Positions 1 to 8,550 of a stretch of 41,449 nt of DNA are shown here, piece after piece. Under the pieces are notes generated by a model. That model ran no database searches and was not told the DNA's origin. It saw only the letters and a program-made list of their open reading frames with translations. The DNA is from Streptomyces sp. NTH33 (lineage in GTDB: Bacteria; Actinomycetota; Actinomycetes; Streptomycetales; Streptomycetaceae). The stretch lies in the NCBI RefSeq assembly GCF_003236365.1, contig NZ_POTZ01000006.1:1-41449 (forward strand), written 5' to 3'. The number at the start of each line of letters is the position of its first letter. Positions within the stretch are counted from its first letter, which is position 1. Made by a program: the position numbers and the translations under genes.

Positions 1-720
1 GTCCAGGGGGAGCTCGGGGACCGGCGGCAGCTCGGCCGGACGGTCCGCCGGCTCGGCGGAAGACGGGGCCGGGACCTGGTCCACCGGGCGGCCCCCGGCG
101 CCCGATGCCTCACGGGCCGCGTGCGAGGGGGTCTCCGACGCGGCCCCCTTCCCGATCAGGGCCCCGTAGGCGGCCGCCATGTCCCGCAGGACCTGCTCGA
201 GGAGGGAGTGGTCCGCGACCAGCCGGTGCGCCACGAGGAGGAGGCGGTGTTCGCCGGGCCCGCTCCGGATGAGCAGGGCGCGGGAGAGCGGGCCGCTCTC
301 CGGGGCGAAGGGAGCGCGGAGCGCTTCGGCCGACGCCTCCCGCATCCGGCGGCTCCGTTCGTCCTCGTCGAGGCCGCTCACGTCGGAGTACTGGACCGGC
401 AGTTCCACCGGGTCCGCAGAAAGGCGCACGGGCGTCCCGCCGGACATGGTGAAGCGCGCGCCGGGTGACAGGTGGGCGGCAGCGGCCCCGCGCAGTGCCT
501 CCAGGAGCGCCGGCCGGTCCGTATCTCCGGCCAGCCCGAGACCGGCGGACACGTGGGTGGCGGTGCGGCCCGGTGCGAGCATGCCGAGCAGCCAGGTCTG
601 CTGCTGGGCCGGAGTGAGGGGTGCGGGCGGCGCAGCGGGCCCGGTCGGCTCGCCGGGCGTCCGTGGGCGTTCGTGCCCGGGGCCGGTCGGCCCGGTCCGG
701 GAATGAGGATGGGACGTCAT
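1..720 (-). CDS. Partial NRPS condensation-domain protein, N-terminal 240 residues, degenerate catalytic motif
   Basis: The minus-strand frame is open from an ATG at 720 to the window edge (240 codons, no stop), so the C-terminus lies outside. After a Pro/Gly-rich leader of about 33 residues comes a C1-like motif (LTPAQQQTWLL, about residues 35-45), and then a region resembling the N-lobe of a condensation domain. At the expected HHxxxDG site the sequence reads H165-R-L-V-A-D170-H171: the second histidine is Arg and the glycine is His. In canonical C domains the second His is the key catalytic residue, so this domain may be inactive in condensation, or act as a structural, recruiting or alternative-reaction domain. 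About 30 residues of Ala/Pro/Ser-rich linker follow. AAGG lies about 9 nt before the ATG. It is the most distal gene seen in the minus-strand cluster, 82 bp after the dehydrogenase gene. Confidence 0.75.
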   Translation of the reverse strand, partial: MTSHPHSRTGPTGPGHERPRTPGEPTGPAAPPAPLTPAQQQTWLLGMLAPGRTATHVSAGLGLAGDTDRPALLEALRGAAAAHLSPGARFTMSGGTPVRLSADPVELPVQYSDVSGLDEDERSRRMREASAEALRAPFAPESGPLSRALLIRSGPGEHRLLLVAHRLVADHSLLEQVLRDMAAAYGALIGKGAASETPSHAAREASGAGGRPVDQVPAPSSAEPADRPAELPPVPELPLD

Positions 721-802
721 CAGGACTGCCTTATGGGTCGTGAGGTGGACGCGCTGGCTTCGGGAGGTGGCCGTGCACCCCGGAGGCCGGGGCCGGCGCG
801 GC

Positions 803-1966
803 TCAGGAGGCGCGCGCACCCCCGGCGGCCGGGTGCTGGATCTGAGCGCTCCAGCGGCCGAGCATCGACTGGTGGAGCTGGCTCGTCCCTTCGATGATCT
901 CCATGACCTTGGCGTCCCGGAACAGCCGCCCGACGGGTGCGTCCGGCCCGATGCCCTGGGCGCCGAGGATCTGGACGGCGTCGGCCGCGACGCGGTTGGC
1001 GGTGGTCGAGGCGAAGTACTTGGCCATGAGGGTCTGGTTCACGGCGTCGAAGGCGCCCTGCTCCTTGGCGGCCCCGGCCTCCCAGCACAGCAGCCGTGCC
1101 GCCCGGGAGCCGGCCACCATGTCGGCGAGCATGCGCTGCACGAGCTGGTGGTCGATGATCGGTGTGTCGTACTGGATGCGGTCCTGCGCGTGGCGGGTGG
1201 CGGCGTCGAGGCACGCCTGGGCCAGGCCGACACAACCCCATGCCGTGCTGTACCGGCCGATGTCCAGGGCGGTGGAGGCCACGAACGCGAGCCCGGAACC
1301 AGGGTGGCCCACCATCGAACCCGCCGGCAGACGGCAGTCGTCGAAGACGACCTCGGCCAGCGCGGAGCCCCGCAGGCCGAGCAGGCCGCGGATCGGCTCG
1401 ACGGCCAGGCCGGGGGTGTCGCGCTCCACGAGGAACGCGGTGTGCCGTCCCTCGTACTGGGCGAACACCAGGTAGACGTCGGCGATTTCGGCGAAGCTGA
1501 TCCACTTCTTGCGGCCGCGGATGACGTAGCCGTCCCCGTCCGCCGTCACCACCGTCTCGACGCCCTTGGCATCGCTTCCGACGTTCGGTTCGGTGAGCGC
1601 GAAGGCGGCGACGGCCCCGCCCGCCGCGATGGGCCCGAGCCACTTCTCGCGCTGTGCGGCGGTGCCCCACTTCCAGAGGGAGTGCGACACCATGTCGGCA
1701 CATGCCACGAAGTTGCGCACGTTCTGGCAGGTACGGCCCATCTCCTCGGCCATCAGGCCGTAGCTGAGCAGGTCCAGCGACGAGCCTCCCCACTCGGCGG
1801 GGAGGAGCGAGGATATCCAGCCCTCCCGGCCCAGGCTCTTGACGAGCGTCCGCGGCATGGCCTGTTGTGTGTCCGCGGCCTCGGCCTTGGGTGCCACCGT
1901 CGTGTCGGCGAACTCGCGGAAGGAGGCCCACTTCTCGCGCTGTTCCAGTGTGAGTCGACTGATCAT
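803..1966 (-). CDS. Acyl-CoA dehydrogenase family flavoprotein
   Basis: About 387 residues, the usual length of an acyl-CoA dehydrogenase (ACAD). The FAD/substrate signature FALTEPNVGSDA lies around residues 122-133. The C-terminal helical domain ends in MEIIEGTSQLHQSM, where the Glu (about residue 359) is at the position of the family's catalytic base. Family enzymes carry out FAD-dependent alpha,beta-desaturation of acyl thioesters; in NRPS clusters relatives act on carrier-protein-bound aminoacyl groups (for example prolyl-PCP oxidation in pyrrole pathways). The neighbouring discrete A and PCP-TE genes make a PCP-bound aminoacyl or peptidyl thioester a plausible substrate, but this is inference. 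Two ATGs lie two codons apart (1972 and 1966); GAGG is only 2 nt before the first and 8 nt before the second, so the second is preferred. It follows the PCP-TE gene by 46 bp. Confidence 0.9.
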   Translation of the reverse strand: MISRLTLEQREKWASFREFADTTVAPKAEAADTQQAMPRTLVKSLGREGWISSLLPAEWGGSSLDLLSYGLMAEEMGRTCQNVRNFVACADMVSHSLWKWGTAAQREKWLGPIAAGGAVAAFALTEPNVGSDAKGVETVVTADGDGYVIRGRKKWISFAEIADVYLVFAQYEGRHTAFLVERDTPGLAVEPIRGLLGLRGSALAEVVFDDCRLPAGSMVGHPGSGLAFVASTALDIGRYSTAWGCVGLAQACLDAATRHAQDRIQYDTPIIDHQLVQRMLADMVAGSRAARLLCWEAGAAKEQGAFDAVNQTLMAKYFASTTANRVAADAVQILGAQGIGPDAPVGRLFRDAKVMEIIEGTSQLHQSMLGRWSAQIQHPAAGGARAS

Positions 1967-2012
1967 CTGCATGTCCTCGTGCTTGATACCGGAGCCCTCG
2001 CGGGCTGTTGCG

Positions 2013-2981
2013 TCACCTGTGGCGGGCGGGGCGGAGGTGCGGGACGAGCTTCTCCAGGAACTCGTCCTCGGAGTCCCGGAGGAAGAAGTGGTCCCCCGTG
2101 ACTTCCTCGATGTCGACCGCTCCGTCGCCGTAAGCGGCCCAGTGGGCCATCTGCTCCCTTCCGGCCTCGTGGTCGTCGGCGCCGCAGAACGCCGTGACGG
2201 GGCAGCCGAGGGGAGCGGTGCGGGGCGCCCGATAGGCGTCCAGGATCGTGTAGTCCGCCCGGATCGTCGGAAGGTAGAGCTCCATGAGCTCCTCGTTCTC
2301 CAGCAGTTCCTCCGGCGTCCCGCGCAGCTTCCGCAGCCGCTCGGTGAACTCCTCGTCCGAGAGGTCGTGCGTGCTCTCCCGCGGGGTCGCGAGATGCGGA
2401 GCGGGGCATGCCGAGATGAGCAGGCGAACGGGCGGCGGGTACCCCTGGCCCATCACGTGCCGCACGAGCTCGTAGGCCAGGATCCCGCCGAAGCTGTGGC
2501 CGAACACGGCGTAAGGAGCCCGACGCGCTTCGTCCATCGCACCGGCGAGGTCCTCCAGGAGCCCGGGCAGCCGGGACTGCGGGCGCTGGGACCACCGGGA
2601 GCCCCGGCCGGGAAGCTCCAGCGGTACCACGTTCACCGTGTCGGGCAGCTTGGTGCGCCAGGGGTCGTAGATCCGCGCCGATGCCCCGGCGTAGGGAAGG
2701 CAGTAGAGCGTCAGGGCCTGCGGACCGAACGGGGCGGGGGTCTCGGCCGGGGACGGAACGTCGAGGCCGACGAGGCCGGCGACGGTCGGATGGTCGTGCA
2801 GCTGCCTCAGCGGCACGCGGTGGCCGAGCTCCGCGGAGAGCCTGCGCTGGAGCTCCACGACCAGGATCGAATTCCCCCCGGCTTCGAAGAAGTTCTCGTC
2901 GTCGGAGGCGGGTTCGGCTTCGAGCGTGGCGCGCCAGGCCCTGAGGACCGCTGCGCGGCGCTCGCTCACATCGGTCTTCAT
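2013..2981 (-). CDS. PCP-thioesterase didomain protein
   Basis: 322 residues with two domains. Residues 1-75 are a peptidyl carrier protein with FFEAGGNSIL, where Ser38 would carry phosphopantetheine. Residues 88-320 are an alpha/beta-hydrolase thioesterase of the type II-like family: nucleophile elbow GHSFGG (Ser163), an acidic residue in CGADDHEAG (about 269-270), and His298 in TGDHFF. The ATG at 2981 overlaps the stop of the upstream A-domain gene (ATGA), so the two are probably translationally coupled and work together as an A + PCP-TE module made by two polypeptides. An in-frame upstream extension to 3116 was rejected because it lies within the A gene. The TE could release the final chain, or hydrolyse one amino acid after on-carrier oxidation by the adjacent dehydrogenase; the sequence does not decide. 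Confidence 0.9.
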   Translation of the reverse strand: MKTDVSERRAAVLRAWRATLEAEPASDDENFFEAGGNSILVVELQRRLSAELGHRVPLRQLHDHPTVAGLVGLDVPSPAETPAPFGPQALTLYCLPYAGASARIYDPWRTKLPDTVNVVPLELPGRGSRWSQRPQSRLPGLLEDLAGAMDEARRAPYAVFGHSFGGILAYELVRHVMGQGYPPPVRLLISACPAPHLATPRESTHDLSDEEFTERLRKLRGTPEELLENEELMELYLPTIRADYTILDAYRAPRTAPLGCPVTAFCGADDHEAGREQMAHWAAYGDGAVDIEEVTGDHFFLRDSEDEFLEKLVPHLRPARHR

Positions 2982-4399
2982 ATCGTGCGGCTTTCCAGGA
3001 AGGCGGGGCTGGCCAGGGCGTTCCGGTCGACCTTCCCGGAGGTGGTCCTCGGGAGCGACCGCACCACGTGGACCTTGCCGGGGCAGTAGGCGGCAGGAAG
3101 CCGGGTACGCGTCCACGCGCTCACCTCTGCGGCCGTCAGATCGCCGGAGGACACCACGTAGGCGGCGATCAGGGCACGCTCCGCCCGGTCGGGATCGCGC
3201 ACGAGGGCCACGGCTTCCGTGATCTCCGCGTGCTCCTCCAGTACGGATTCCACCTCACCGAGTTCGATGCGGTGGCCGCGGAGCTTGATCTGTCCGTCGG
3301 CTCGCCCCAGGTACTGGAACGAGCCGTCCGGAGCCGGGCGGGCGCGGTCCCCGGTGCGGTAGGTGCGCCGCGGACCCTCGGGCGTGTCCCGGACGGAGAA
3401 GCACTCGGCGGTCAGATCGGCCCGGCCGTGATAGCCGGTCGCCAGGTGATCACCGTAGAGGATGATCTCCCCTTGATCCAGGTACCAGCCCACACCCCTC
3501 AGGGGCCGTCCCAGGGAGATGGCGTCGGGACGCTCGATCCGCGCGGCGGTGGCCCAGATGGTCGCTTCGGTCGGCCCGTACAGGTTCCAGAGCTCCGTGC
3601 TCCGGCCGAGCAGCGACTCGGCGAGGGGCGCGGTGAGCGGCTCACCACCGCACCAGATGCGGAAGCGGTGGGCGGCAGCGGTCTCGCCGGCCGCCAGGAG
3701 CAGCCGCCAGAAGCTCGGCGTCGCCTGGACCACATCGGGCTTGTGGAGGCCGGTGAACTCCTCGAAGAGCTCGGGGTCGGCCCTCACCTCGCCCGGTACG
3801 ACGACGAACCTGGCTCCGACGATCAGCGGCACCAGCATCTCGGCCAGCGAGATGTCGAAGGACAGGGCCGTCATCGCCAGGATGGTCTCGCCCGCCCGCA
3901 GGCCCGGTACTTCCGCGAGCGCCTGGAGACACGAGGCCAATGCGGAATGGGAGACGACGACGCCCTTGGGGCGACCGCTCGAACCTGACGTGTACATCAC
4001 ATAGGCCGCATCGCTCGGGCCGCGGTCGTCCAGGGCCTCCGCGCCCTCGCGGTCGAGGTGCTCGACCGTGAAAGCGCCTTCATCCGCCGACCGGAGCACC
4101 GCGACGGGGCGGGCGTCCTCCAGCACGAGCTCGCGGTGGGCCGTCGGGCTGTCGAGGTTCAGGGGGACGAGCGCGCAACCGACTCGCGCGCCGGCGAGCA
4201 GGGCCACCGCACCGCTCACCGGACTGGCGGTCTCCACTGCCAGCCAGGACCCCGCCGGCACCGCCTCGCGGAGGGCGGCGGCGAGGAGGTCGACGCTCCG
4301 CACGAGGTCCCGGTAGGTGTGCACGCGCTCGCCGACGGCGGCCTGCGCGTCAGGAGTGCGCCGGGCCTGCTCGCTCACCAGATCCCACACCGTGGTCAT
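2978..4399 (-). CDS. Stand-alone NRPS adenylation domain, glycine-like specificity code
   Basis: 473 residues, a complete A domain with no carrier or condensation domain. Core motifs visible: A3 YTSGSSGRPKG, A5 LYGPTEATIW, A7 YRTGD, A8 GQIKLRGHRIELGEVE and the A10 lysine in PRTTSGKVDR. Reading the binding-pocket positions by hand gives D-I-A-Q-W-G-L-I-W-K, which matches 8 of 10 positions of the published glycine code DILQLGLIWK, so glycine or another very small amino acid is the best guess. The stop overlaps the start of the PCP-TE gene (ATGA), suggesting that this protein loads that PCP. It could also serve carriers lacking an A domain elsewhere in the cluster, such as the N-terminal PCP of the protein at 11210-14731. 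It begins 3 bp after the A-PCP stop codon. Confidence 0.92.
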   Translation of the reverse strand: MTTVWDLVSEQARRTPDAQAAVGERVHTYRDLVRSVDLLAAALREAVPAGSWLAVETASPVSGAVALLAGARVGCALVPLNLDSPTAHRELVLEDARPVAVLRSADEGAFTVEHLDREGAEALDDRGPSDAAYVMYTSGSSGRPKGVVVSHSALASCLQALAEVPGLRAGETILAMTALSFDISLAEMLVPLIVGARFVVVPGEVRADPELFEEFTGLHKPDVVQATPSFWRLLLAAGETAAAHRFRIWCGGEPLTAPLAESLLGRSTELWNLYGPTEATIWATAARIERPDAISLGRPLRGVGWYLDQGEIILYGDHLATGYHGRADLTAECFSVRDTPEGPRRTYRTGDRARPAPDGSFQYLGRADGQIKLRGHRIELGEVESVLEEHAEITEAVALVRDPDRAERALIAAYVVSSGDLTAAEVSAWTRTRLPAAYCPGKVHVVRSLPRTTSGKVDRNALASPAFLESRTI

Positions 4400-4402
4400 C
4401 GC

Positions 4403-6160
4403 TCAGCCCTCCTTGATCCGGAGCTGCTCGGCCACGCACTCGACGAAGTCCGAGAAGACCGAACGGGTGAACATCACCTCGAGCGCCAGGGGGATCCCGA
4501 ACTCCTTGCGGGTCATGGCCAGGACCCGGGCCGCCTTGAGGGAGTGGCCGCCGATCAGGAAGAAGTCGTCATCGGCTGCGGGAGTGCGGCCGAGCACCTC
4601 GGACCAGATTCCGGCGACCCGCTCCGCCGTGCTCGCGCCGGCCCCGGCTTCCGCGCCCATCCGGTCCGCGGGCCCGGACACCGGGTTCGACGGCGCACCG
4701 GACTCCACCAGCTCCAGGAGACGGCCGCGGTCGATCTTTCCGTTGGCGTTGAGGGGGATCCCGTCCAGCCTGCGCAGTTCGACGGGGACCATGTAGCCGG
4801 GGAGGGACCGGGCCAGCTCATCACGGACCGTCTCCGCCTCGGCCGTTCCGCAGTAGCAGCCGACCAGCTCACTTCCGTCGTCGGTCTCCCTCGCGACGAC
4901 CGCGGCCATGCCGACACCCGTGACGCCGAGGACGGCCTGCTCGACCTCGGCCGGCTCGACGCGGTGGCCGCGGATGCTGACCTGGAGGTCACGGCGTCCC
5001 ACGAACTCCAGTTCGCCGTCCGGCGTCCAGCGGCAGAGATCGCCGGAGGAGTACCAACGACTTCCGTCCGGGCGGTAGGAGAACAGCTTCCGCGTCATCG
5101 GCTCGTCGCGCAGGTAGCCGATGGCCAGGACCTCTCCGCCGATGAGCAGCTCGCCCGGGACGGAGGGTTCCTCGACGGTGCTGCCGTCGTCGGAGACGAG
5201 GAGCACCTCGGCCCCGCGAATGGGACGCCCGATCACCGGCGCCCCGTGCCGCGCCGGCCGGCGGAGATCGCCGCTGGCCGTCGTCACCACGGTCGCCTCC
5301 GTCGGACCGTAGTGGTTGAAGACCGCCGCCGGGAAGTCCGGGCGGGGGCGGACGCGCAGCTTGTCGCCGCCGGTGGTCAGAACCTTCAGCGAGCGGGGCG
5401 GCGTCGGCAGTTGGAGGAGCTGCTCCGCCAGCGGAGTGCTGAGGAAGCACTGGTCGACCGCCCAGCGGTCCAGGAACTCGCACACACTGTGGATGTCCGC
5501 GGTCGCGACCCCTTCGGGGAGCAGCAGCGTCGCCCCGCTCGCGAGCACCGACCACGTCTCCCACACGGTGGCGTCGAAGCCCAGGCCCGCGAAGGCGCCG
5601 ACGCGGTGCTCCGGTCCCGTCCCGTAGGTCTCCCGATGCCATGCGGTCAGGTTCGCGAGACTCGCGTGGCCGACCTCGATCCCCTTGGGCGTCCCCGTCG
5701 AACCCGAGGTGTAGATCACGTACGCCGCGTTCGGATCGAGCGCCTCCGGCTCATGCGGGCCGGCGGCCGACGGTTCCACCGCGATGCCCGCGGGTGCGGT
5801 CCCGCCGGGTGACAGGACGGCGAAGGGACGGGCGTCGCCGAGGATCGCCTGGCGGCGCGCCTCGGGCAGGGCCGGGTCCAGGGGCAGGTAGGCCGCTCCC
5901 GCCCGCCAGGCACCGAGCTGGGCGACGAGGCCGCCCGCCCCGCGGGGGAACCGGGTCGCGACCAGGACTCCGGCGCGGAATCCCGGCAGGGCGGACAGCC
6001 GCCCGGCCACCTCCCCGGCGGCCTCCCACAGCTGCCGGTACGTCAGCTGCGCCGTCACGGCACGCGTGTCGGCGACCATGACGGCCACGTGGTCGGGAGC
6101 GAGCTCCGCTCTCTGCTGCAGCCACTGCGGCACGGTGGCCGGGGCGGATTTCGCAATCAC
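4403..6160 (-). CDS. NRPS A-PCP didomain protein (discrete loading module)
   Basis: 585 residues: an adenylation domain (about 10-480) followed by a PCP (about 510-580, GGHS with Ser540). A-domain motifs include A3 YTSGSTGTPKG (150-160), A5 YGPTEATVV (284-292) and the A10 lysine in NANGKIDR. The hand-read code is D-A-W-L-T-G-H-V-V-K, sharing 7 of 10 positions with the published Tyr code DALVTGAVVK and 7 of 10 with the Leu code DAWFLGNVVK. A bulky hydrophobic or aromatic residue is likely; the exact substrate is not resolved. No condensation domain is present, so it must either start a chain or serve a C domain in another protein. The A-PCP-C protein at 23042-26137 ends in such a C domain. It lies 54 bp downstream of the P450 gene and 3 bp before the lone A gene. 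Confidence 0.92.
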   Translation of the reverse strand: MIAKSAPATVPQWLQQRAELAPDHVAVMVADTRAVTAQLTYRQLWEAAGEVAGRLSALPGFRAGVLVATRFPRGAGGLVAQLGAWRAGAAYLPLDPALPEARRQAILGDARPFAVLSPGGTAPAGIAVEPSAAGPHEPEALDPNAAYVIYTSGSTGTPKGIEVGHASLANLTAWHRETYGTGPEHRVGAFAGLGFDATVWETWSVLASGATLLLPEGVATADIHSVCEFLDRWAVDQCFLSTPLAEQLLQLPTPPRSLKVLTTGGDKLRVRPRPDFPAAVFNHYGPTEATVVTTASGDLRRPARHGAPVIGRPIRGAEVLLVSDDGSTVEEPSVPGELLIGGEVLAIGYLRDEPMTRKLFSYRPDGSRWYSSGDLCRWTPDGELEFVGRRDLQVSIRGHRVEPAEVEQAVLGVTGVGMAAVVARETDDGSELVGCYCGTAEAETVRDELARSLPGYMVPVELRRLDGIPLNANGKIDRGRLLELVESGAPSNPVSGPADRMGAEAGAGASTAERVAGIWSEVLGRTPAADDDFFLIGGHSLKAARVLAMTRKEFGIPLALEVMFTRSVFSDFVECVAEQLRIKEG

Positions 6161-6214
6161 AGTCTCTCCTGTTCGACGGCTTGCGGGGGCGTTCGTCCGG
6201 GTCCGGTACCGGGG

Positions 6215-7411
6215 TCAGCGACGCACGCGCAGCCAGAGGTGTTCCAGCACGGCCACGCCGTAGTGAGGGCGCAGTACGGGGGGTTCGGCCAGCTCGGCTT
6301 CACCGAAGCGCTCGACGAGGCCGGTCAACGCCGCGCCGGCTTCGAGCCTGGCCAGACCCGAGCCCAGGCAGTAGTGCGCGCCGTAGCCGAACGCGAGGTG
6401 CCGGGCGGTACGCCGCTCCGTGTCCAGGGTGTCCGGCGCCGGGAACACCTCGTCGTCACGATTGGCGACACCCAGCATGAGCAGGACCAGCTCGCCCGGC
6501 TCGATCCGGTGCCCCGCGCATTCCACGGGTGCGACGGCGATCCGGGCGACCTGCTGCACCGAAGTGTCGAAGCGCAGGAGTTCGTCGATCACCGGGGTGA
6601 GGTGCTCCGTACGCGCGTCCTTCCACCGGCCGGTGTGCACGAGGGCGCGCACCGCCTTGCCGATGAAGGTGGACGTGGTGTCGAAACCCGCGAAGACCAG
6701 CAGGCTGGCCGTCGCGGCGATGTCTGGTTCCTCGATCAGGCCCTCCTGGTGAGCGCGCTCCAGGACGTCGAGGGCGCTCCCGGCCGGCACCTGCGAGGAA
6801 CGGAGGGTCTCCGCCACGACGCCCTCGATCTCCTGAAGGGCCTTCGTCCCCCGCTCGACGACCCGGGGAAGGTAGTCGGCCACCAGCAGGGCCGCGATGT
6901 CCAGGGCCCAGGCGGCGATCCGGGGGGCCACCTCCTGCGGGAGCCCGATCACCCGGCACACGACCCGGGCGGCCAGCGGCTCCGACAGCCCGCCGACCAC
7001 GTCGATCCGGTCCGGCACGCCGTCGAGGAGCTCCCCGACGGTCCGCTCGACGAAGGGCCGGAGTCCGGCCACCCGTCCGGCCGAGAACAGGGGAGCCATC
7101 AGGCCCCGCAGGAGCTGGTGGCGCGGGGCGTCATTGAACATGAACCAGCGCCGGACGATGTCGGCGGTGCGCATGACACCCTCCGTCTCCGACTGTTCGC
7201 CGTGCAGCCGCGTCCTGCCGCGCTCCGGCCATGCCGAGGACAGCGCCGGACTGCGCAGCAGCTCGGACACTTCGCGGAAGCCCGTGACGATCCAGACGCC
7301 CAGGTCGTCGTCCCGCCTGATCGTCCCGGTACCCCGGAGGGCTATGTAGTCCATGCACGGATCCACCGGCATGGCTCCCTGTTCTCGCCCGTAGGGACAA
7401 GTGGGGTCCAT
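6215..7411 (-). CDS. Cytochrome P450 (bacterial class I, CYP105/107-like length)
   Basis: 398 residues with the P450 hallmarks. The I-helix oxygen-activation motif AGFDTTS is at 241-247, the K-helix ExxR is E277-L-L-R280, and the haem-binding loop is FGYGAHYCLG with Cys348 as axial ligand. There is no signal peptide or membrane anchor, so it is a soluble, ferredoxin-dependent enzyme of the kind that hydroxylates or cross-links NRPS/PKS intermediates or products. The ATG at 7411 (MDPTCPYG) is chosen because the frame further upstream runs into the adjacent insertion sequence; AGAGG lies about 12 nt before it. Only 41 bp separate the start from the left end of the IS, so its original promoter or coupling to the upstream gene has probably been altered. 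No dedicated ferredoxin gene is seen here. Confidence 0.93.
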   Translation of the reverse strand: MDPTCPYGREQGAMPVDPCMDYIALRGTGTIRRDDDLGVWIVTGFREVSELLRSPALSSAWPERGRTRLHGEQSETEGVMRTADIVRRWFMFNDAPRHQLLRGLMAPLFSAGRVAGLRPFVERTVGELLDGVPDRIDVVGGLSEPLAARVVCRVIGLPQEVAPRIAAWALDIAALLVADYLPRVVERGTKALQEIEGVVAETLRSSQVPAGSALDVLERAHQEGLIEEPDIAATASLLVFAGFDTTSTFIGKAVRALVHTGRWKDARTEHLTPVIDELLRFDTSVQQVARIAVAPVECAGHRIEPGELVLLMLGVANRDDEVFPAPDTLDTERRTARHLAFGYGAHYCLGSGLARLEAGAALTGLVERFGEAELAEPPVLRPHYGVAVLEHLWLRVRR

Positions 7412-7452
7412 GGTTTGCCGCCTCTGCGTGGTAGGGGGTGGGCTGGGGACCA

Positions 7453-7476
7453 GGGCGCGTATCGAGTCGTGATCAA
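7453..7476 (+). repeat. Left terminal inverted repeat of the IS5-family element
   Basis: GGGCGCGTATC followed by GAGTCGTGATCAA. It matches the right repeat at 21 of 24 positions, the three mismatches being single transversions or transitions. Confidence 0.85.
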
Positions 7477-7526
7477 TTTGCGGGATTCGCCCTCTCGGCG
7501 GGGCCTGGGCCGGTAGATCTTCTTGC

Positions 7527-8530
7527 ATGTCGCGAGTGCAACTCACAGACGCGGAGTGGGAGTTCATCGAGCCGTACCTGCCGGTCGGCGCGTACGGCCC
7601 GTACCCCGAGCGGCTGCGGCAGCAGTTCGAGGGCGTGATCTGGCGGTTCAAGACAGGTGGGCAGCGGCGGGAGATGCCGGCCGAGTTCGGCGCGTGGCCG
7701 ACGGTCGGCAACCGGTTCCGGCAGTGGAGGGACGCCGGCGCCTTCGAAGCCCTGCTGGAAGGTGCCATCGCCGAGGCCGCGAAGCGGGGCGAGGTGGACC
7801 TGTCCCTGGTCAGCGTGGACTCCACCACTGCCCGGGCCCATCACGACGCCGCCGGGATGCACCTCGACGGGGAGACCATGACCGCGTTGGAGAAGGCCGC
7901 GGCCGATGAGGCGAAGGCCCGGACAAAAGGGGCGGCCCGCAGGGACAAGACGGGCAGCACTGCAGAAACACCGTCGAGCGGGAGGAACGACGACGCCTCC
8001 GGCGCCGGCACAAACTCCGGCTGAAGGCCGCCCTCCTCGGTCACTCCAGGGGCGGCCAGACCAGCAAGGTTCATCTCGCCGCCGACCGGAAGTGCCGCCC
8101 CCTGGCTCTCCTGCTGACCGCGGGGCAGGCGGCGGACAGCCCGCAGTTCATCCCCGTCCTGAAGAAGGTGCGGGTGCGCGGGCCTGTCGGCCGTCCCCGC
8201 ACCCGGCCCGACGCGGTCGCCGGGGACAAGGCCTACTCGTCCCGGGGCAATCGCGCCTACCTGCGCAGACGCGGCATCAAGTCGGTCATCCCCGAGAAGA
8301 GGGACCAGGCGGCCAACCGGAAGAAAAAGGGCTCCCGGGGCGGCCGACCCGTCAGTCACGACGCCGGCCTCTACAGGGAGAGGAACACCGTCGAGCGAAC
8401 GATCACCAAGATGAAGGCCTGGCGAGGCATCGCAACCCGCTACGACAAGACCCCGGGCAGCTACCGCGCCGGCCTCCATCTCCGCGCCGCCATGATCTGG
8501 ATCAAGGACCTCACGCGAGCCAGCCCTTGA
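7527..8530 (+). CDS. IS5-family DDE transposase, two frames joined by a -1 shift
   Basis: The first frame (7527-8024) encodes an N-terminal part with LTDAEWEFIEPYLP and the first catalytic Asp in SVDSTTARAHHDAAG. The catalytic remainder is in the -1 frame, which stays open to the TGA at 8528-8530: VAGDKAY (second Asp) and the YRERNTVERTI region (Glu). An A4G4 run at 7925-7932 (codons ACA AAA GGG) is a plausible slippage site. A -1 shift there gives exactly 335 codons (334 aa plus stop), the expected size for this transposase group, which often uses programmed -1 frameshifting. A disabling one-base loss is the alternative. The stop codon lies inside the right inverted repeat. Confidence 0.85.
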
Positions 8531-8550
8531 TCACAACTAGATACGCTCCC
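8527..8550 (-). repeat. Right terminal inverted repeat of the IS5-family element
   Basis: Reverse complement reads GGGAGCGTATC then TAGTTGTGATCAA. Its terminal C (8550) is also the last base of the stop codon (minus-strand TAG) of the neighbouring hydrolase gene at 8550-8552. Confidence 0.85.

Larger units (their letters stand above)
7453..8550. mobile_element. IS5-family insertion sequence, about 1.1 kb, complete with both ends
   Basis: The element is bounded by 24-nt imperfect terminal inverted repeats: 7453-7476 against the reverse complement of 8527-8550, with 21 of 24 positions matching, including the blocks GCGTATC and GTGATCAA. It carries a two-frame transposase on the plus strand, opposite to the biosynthetic genes. 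No convincing target duplication is seen: the left flank reads CCA and the right flank TAG. It sits exactly between the small Cys-type hydrolase gene and the P450 gene. Confidence 0.88.

Noticed and set aside
7412..7828. N-terminal extension of the P450 to 537 residues
   Set aside because: It reads antisense through the IS5-family transposase; the normal P450 N-terminus starts at 7411.
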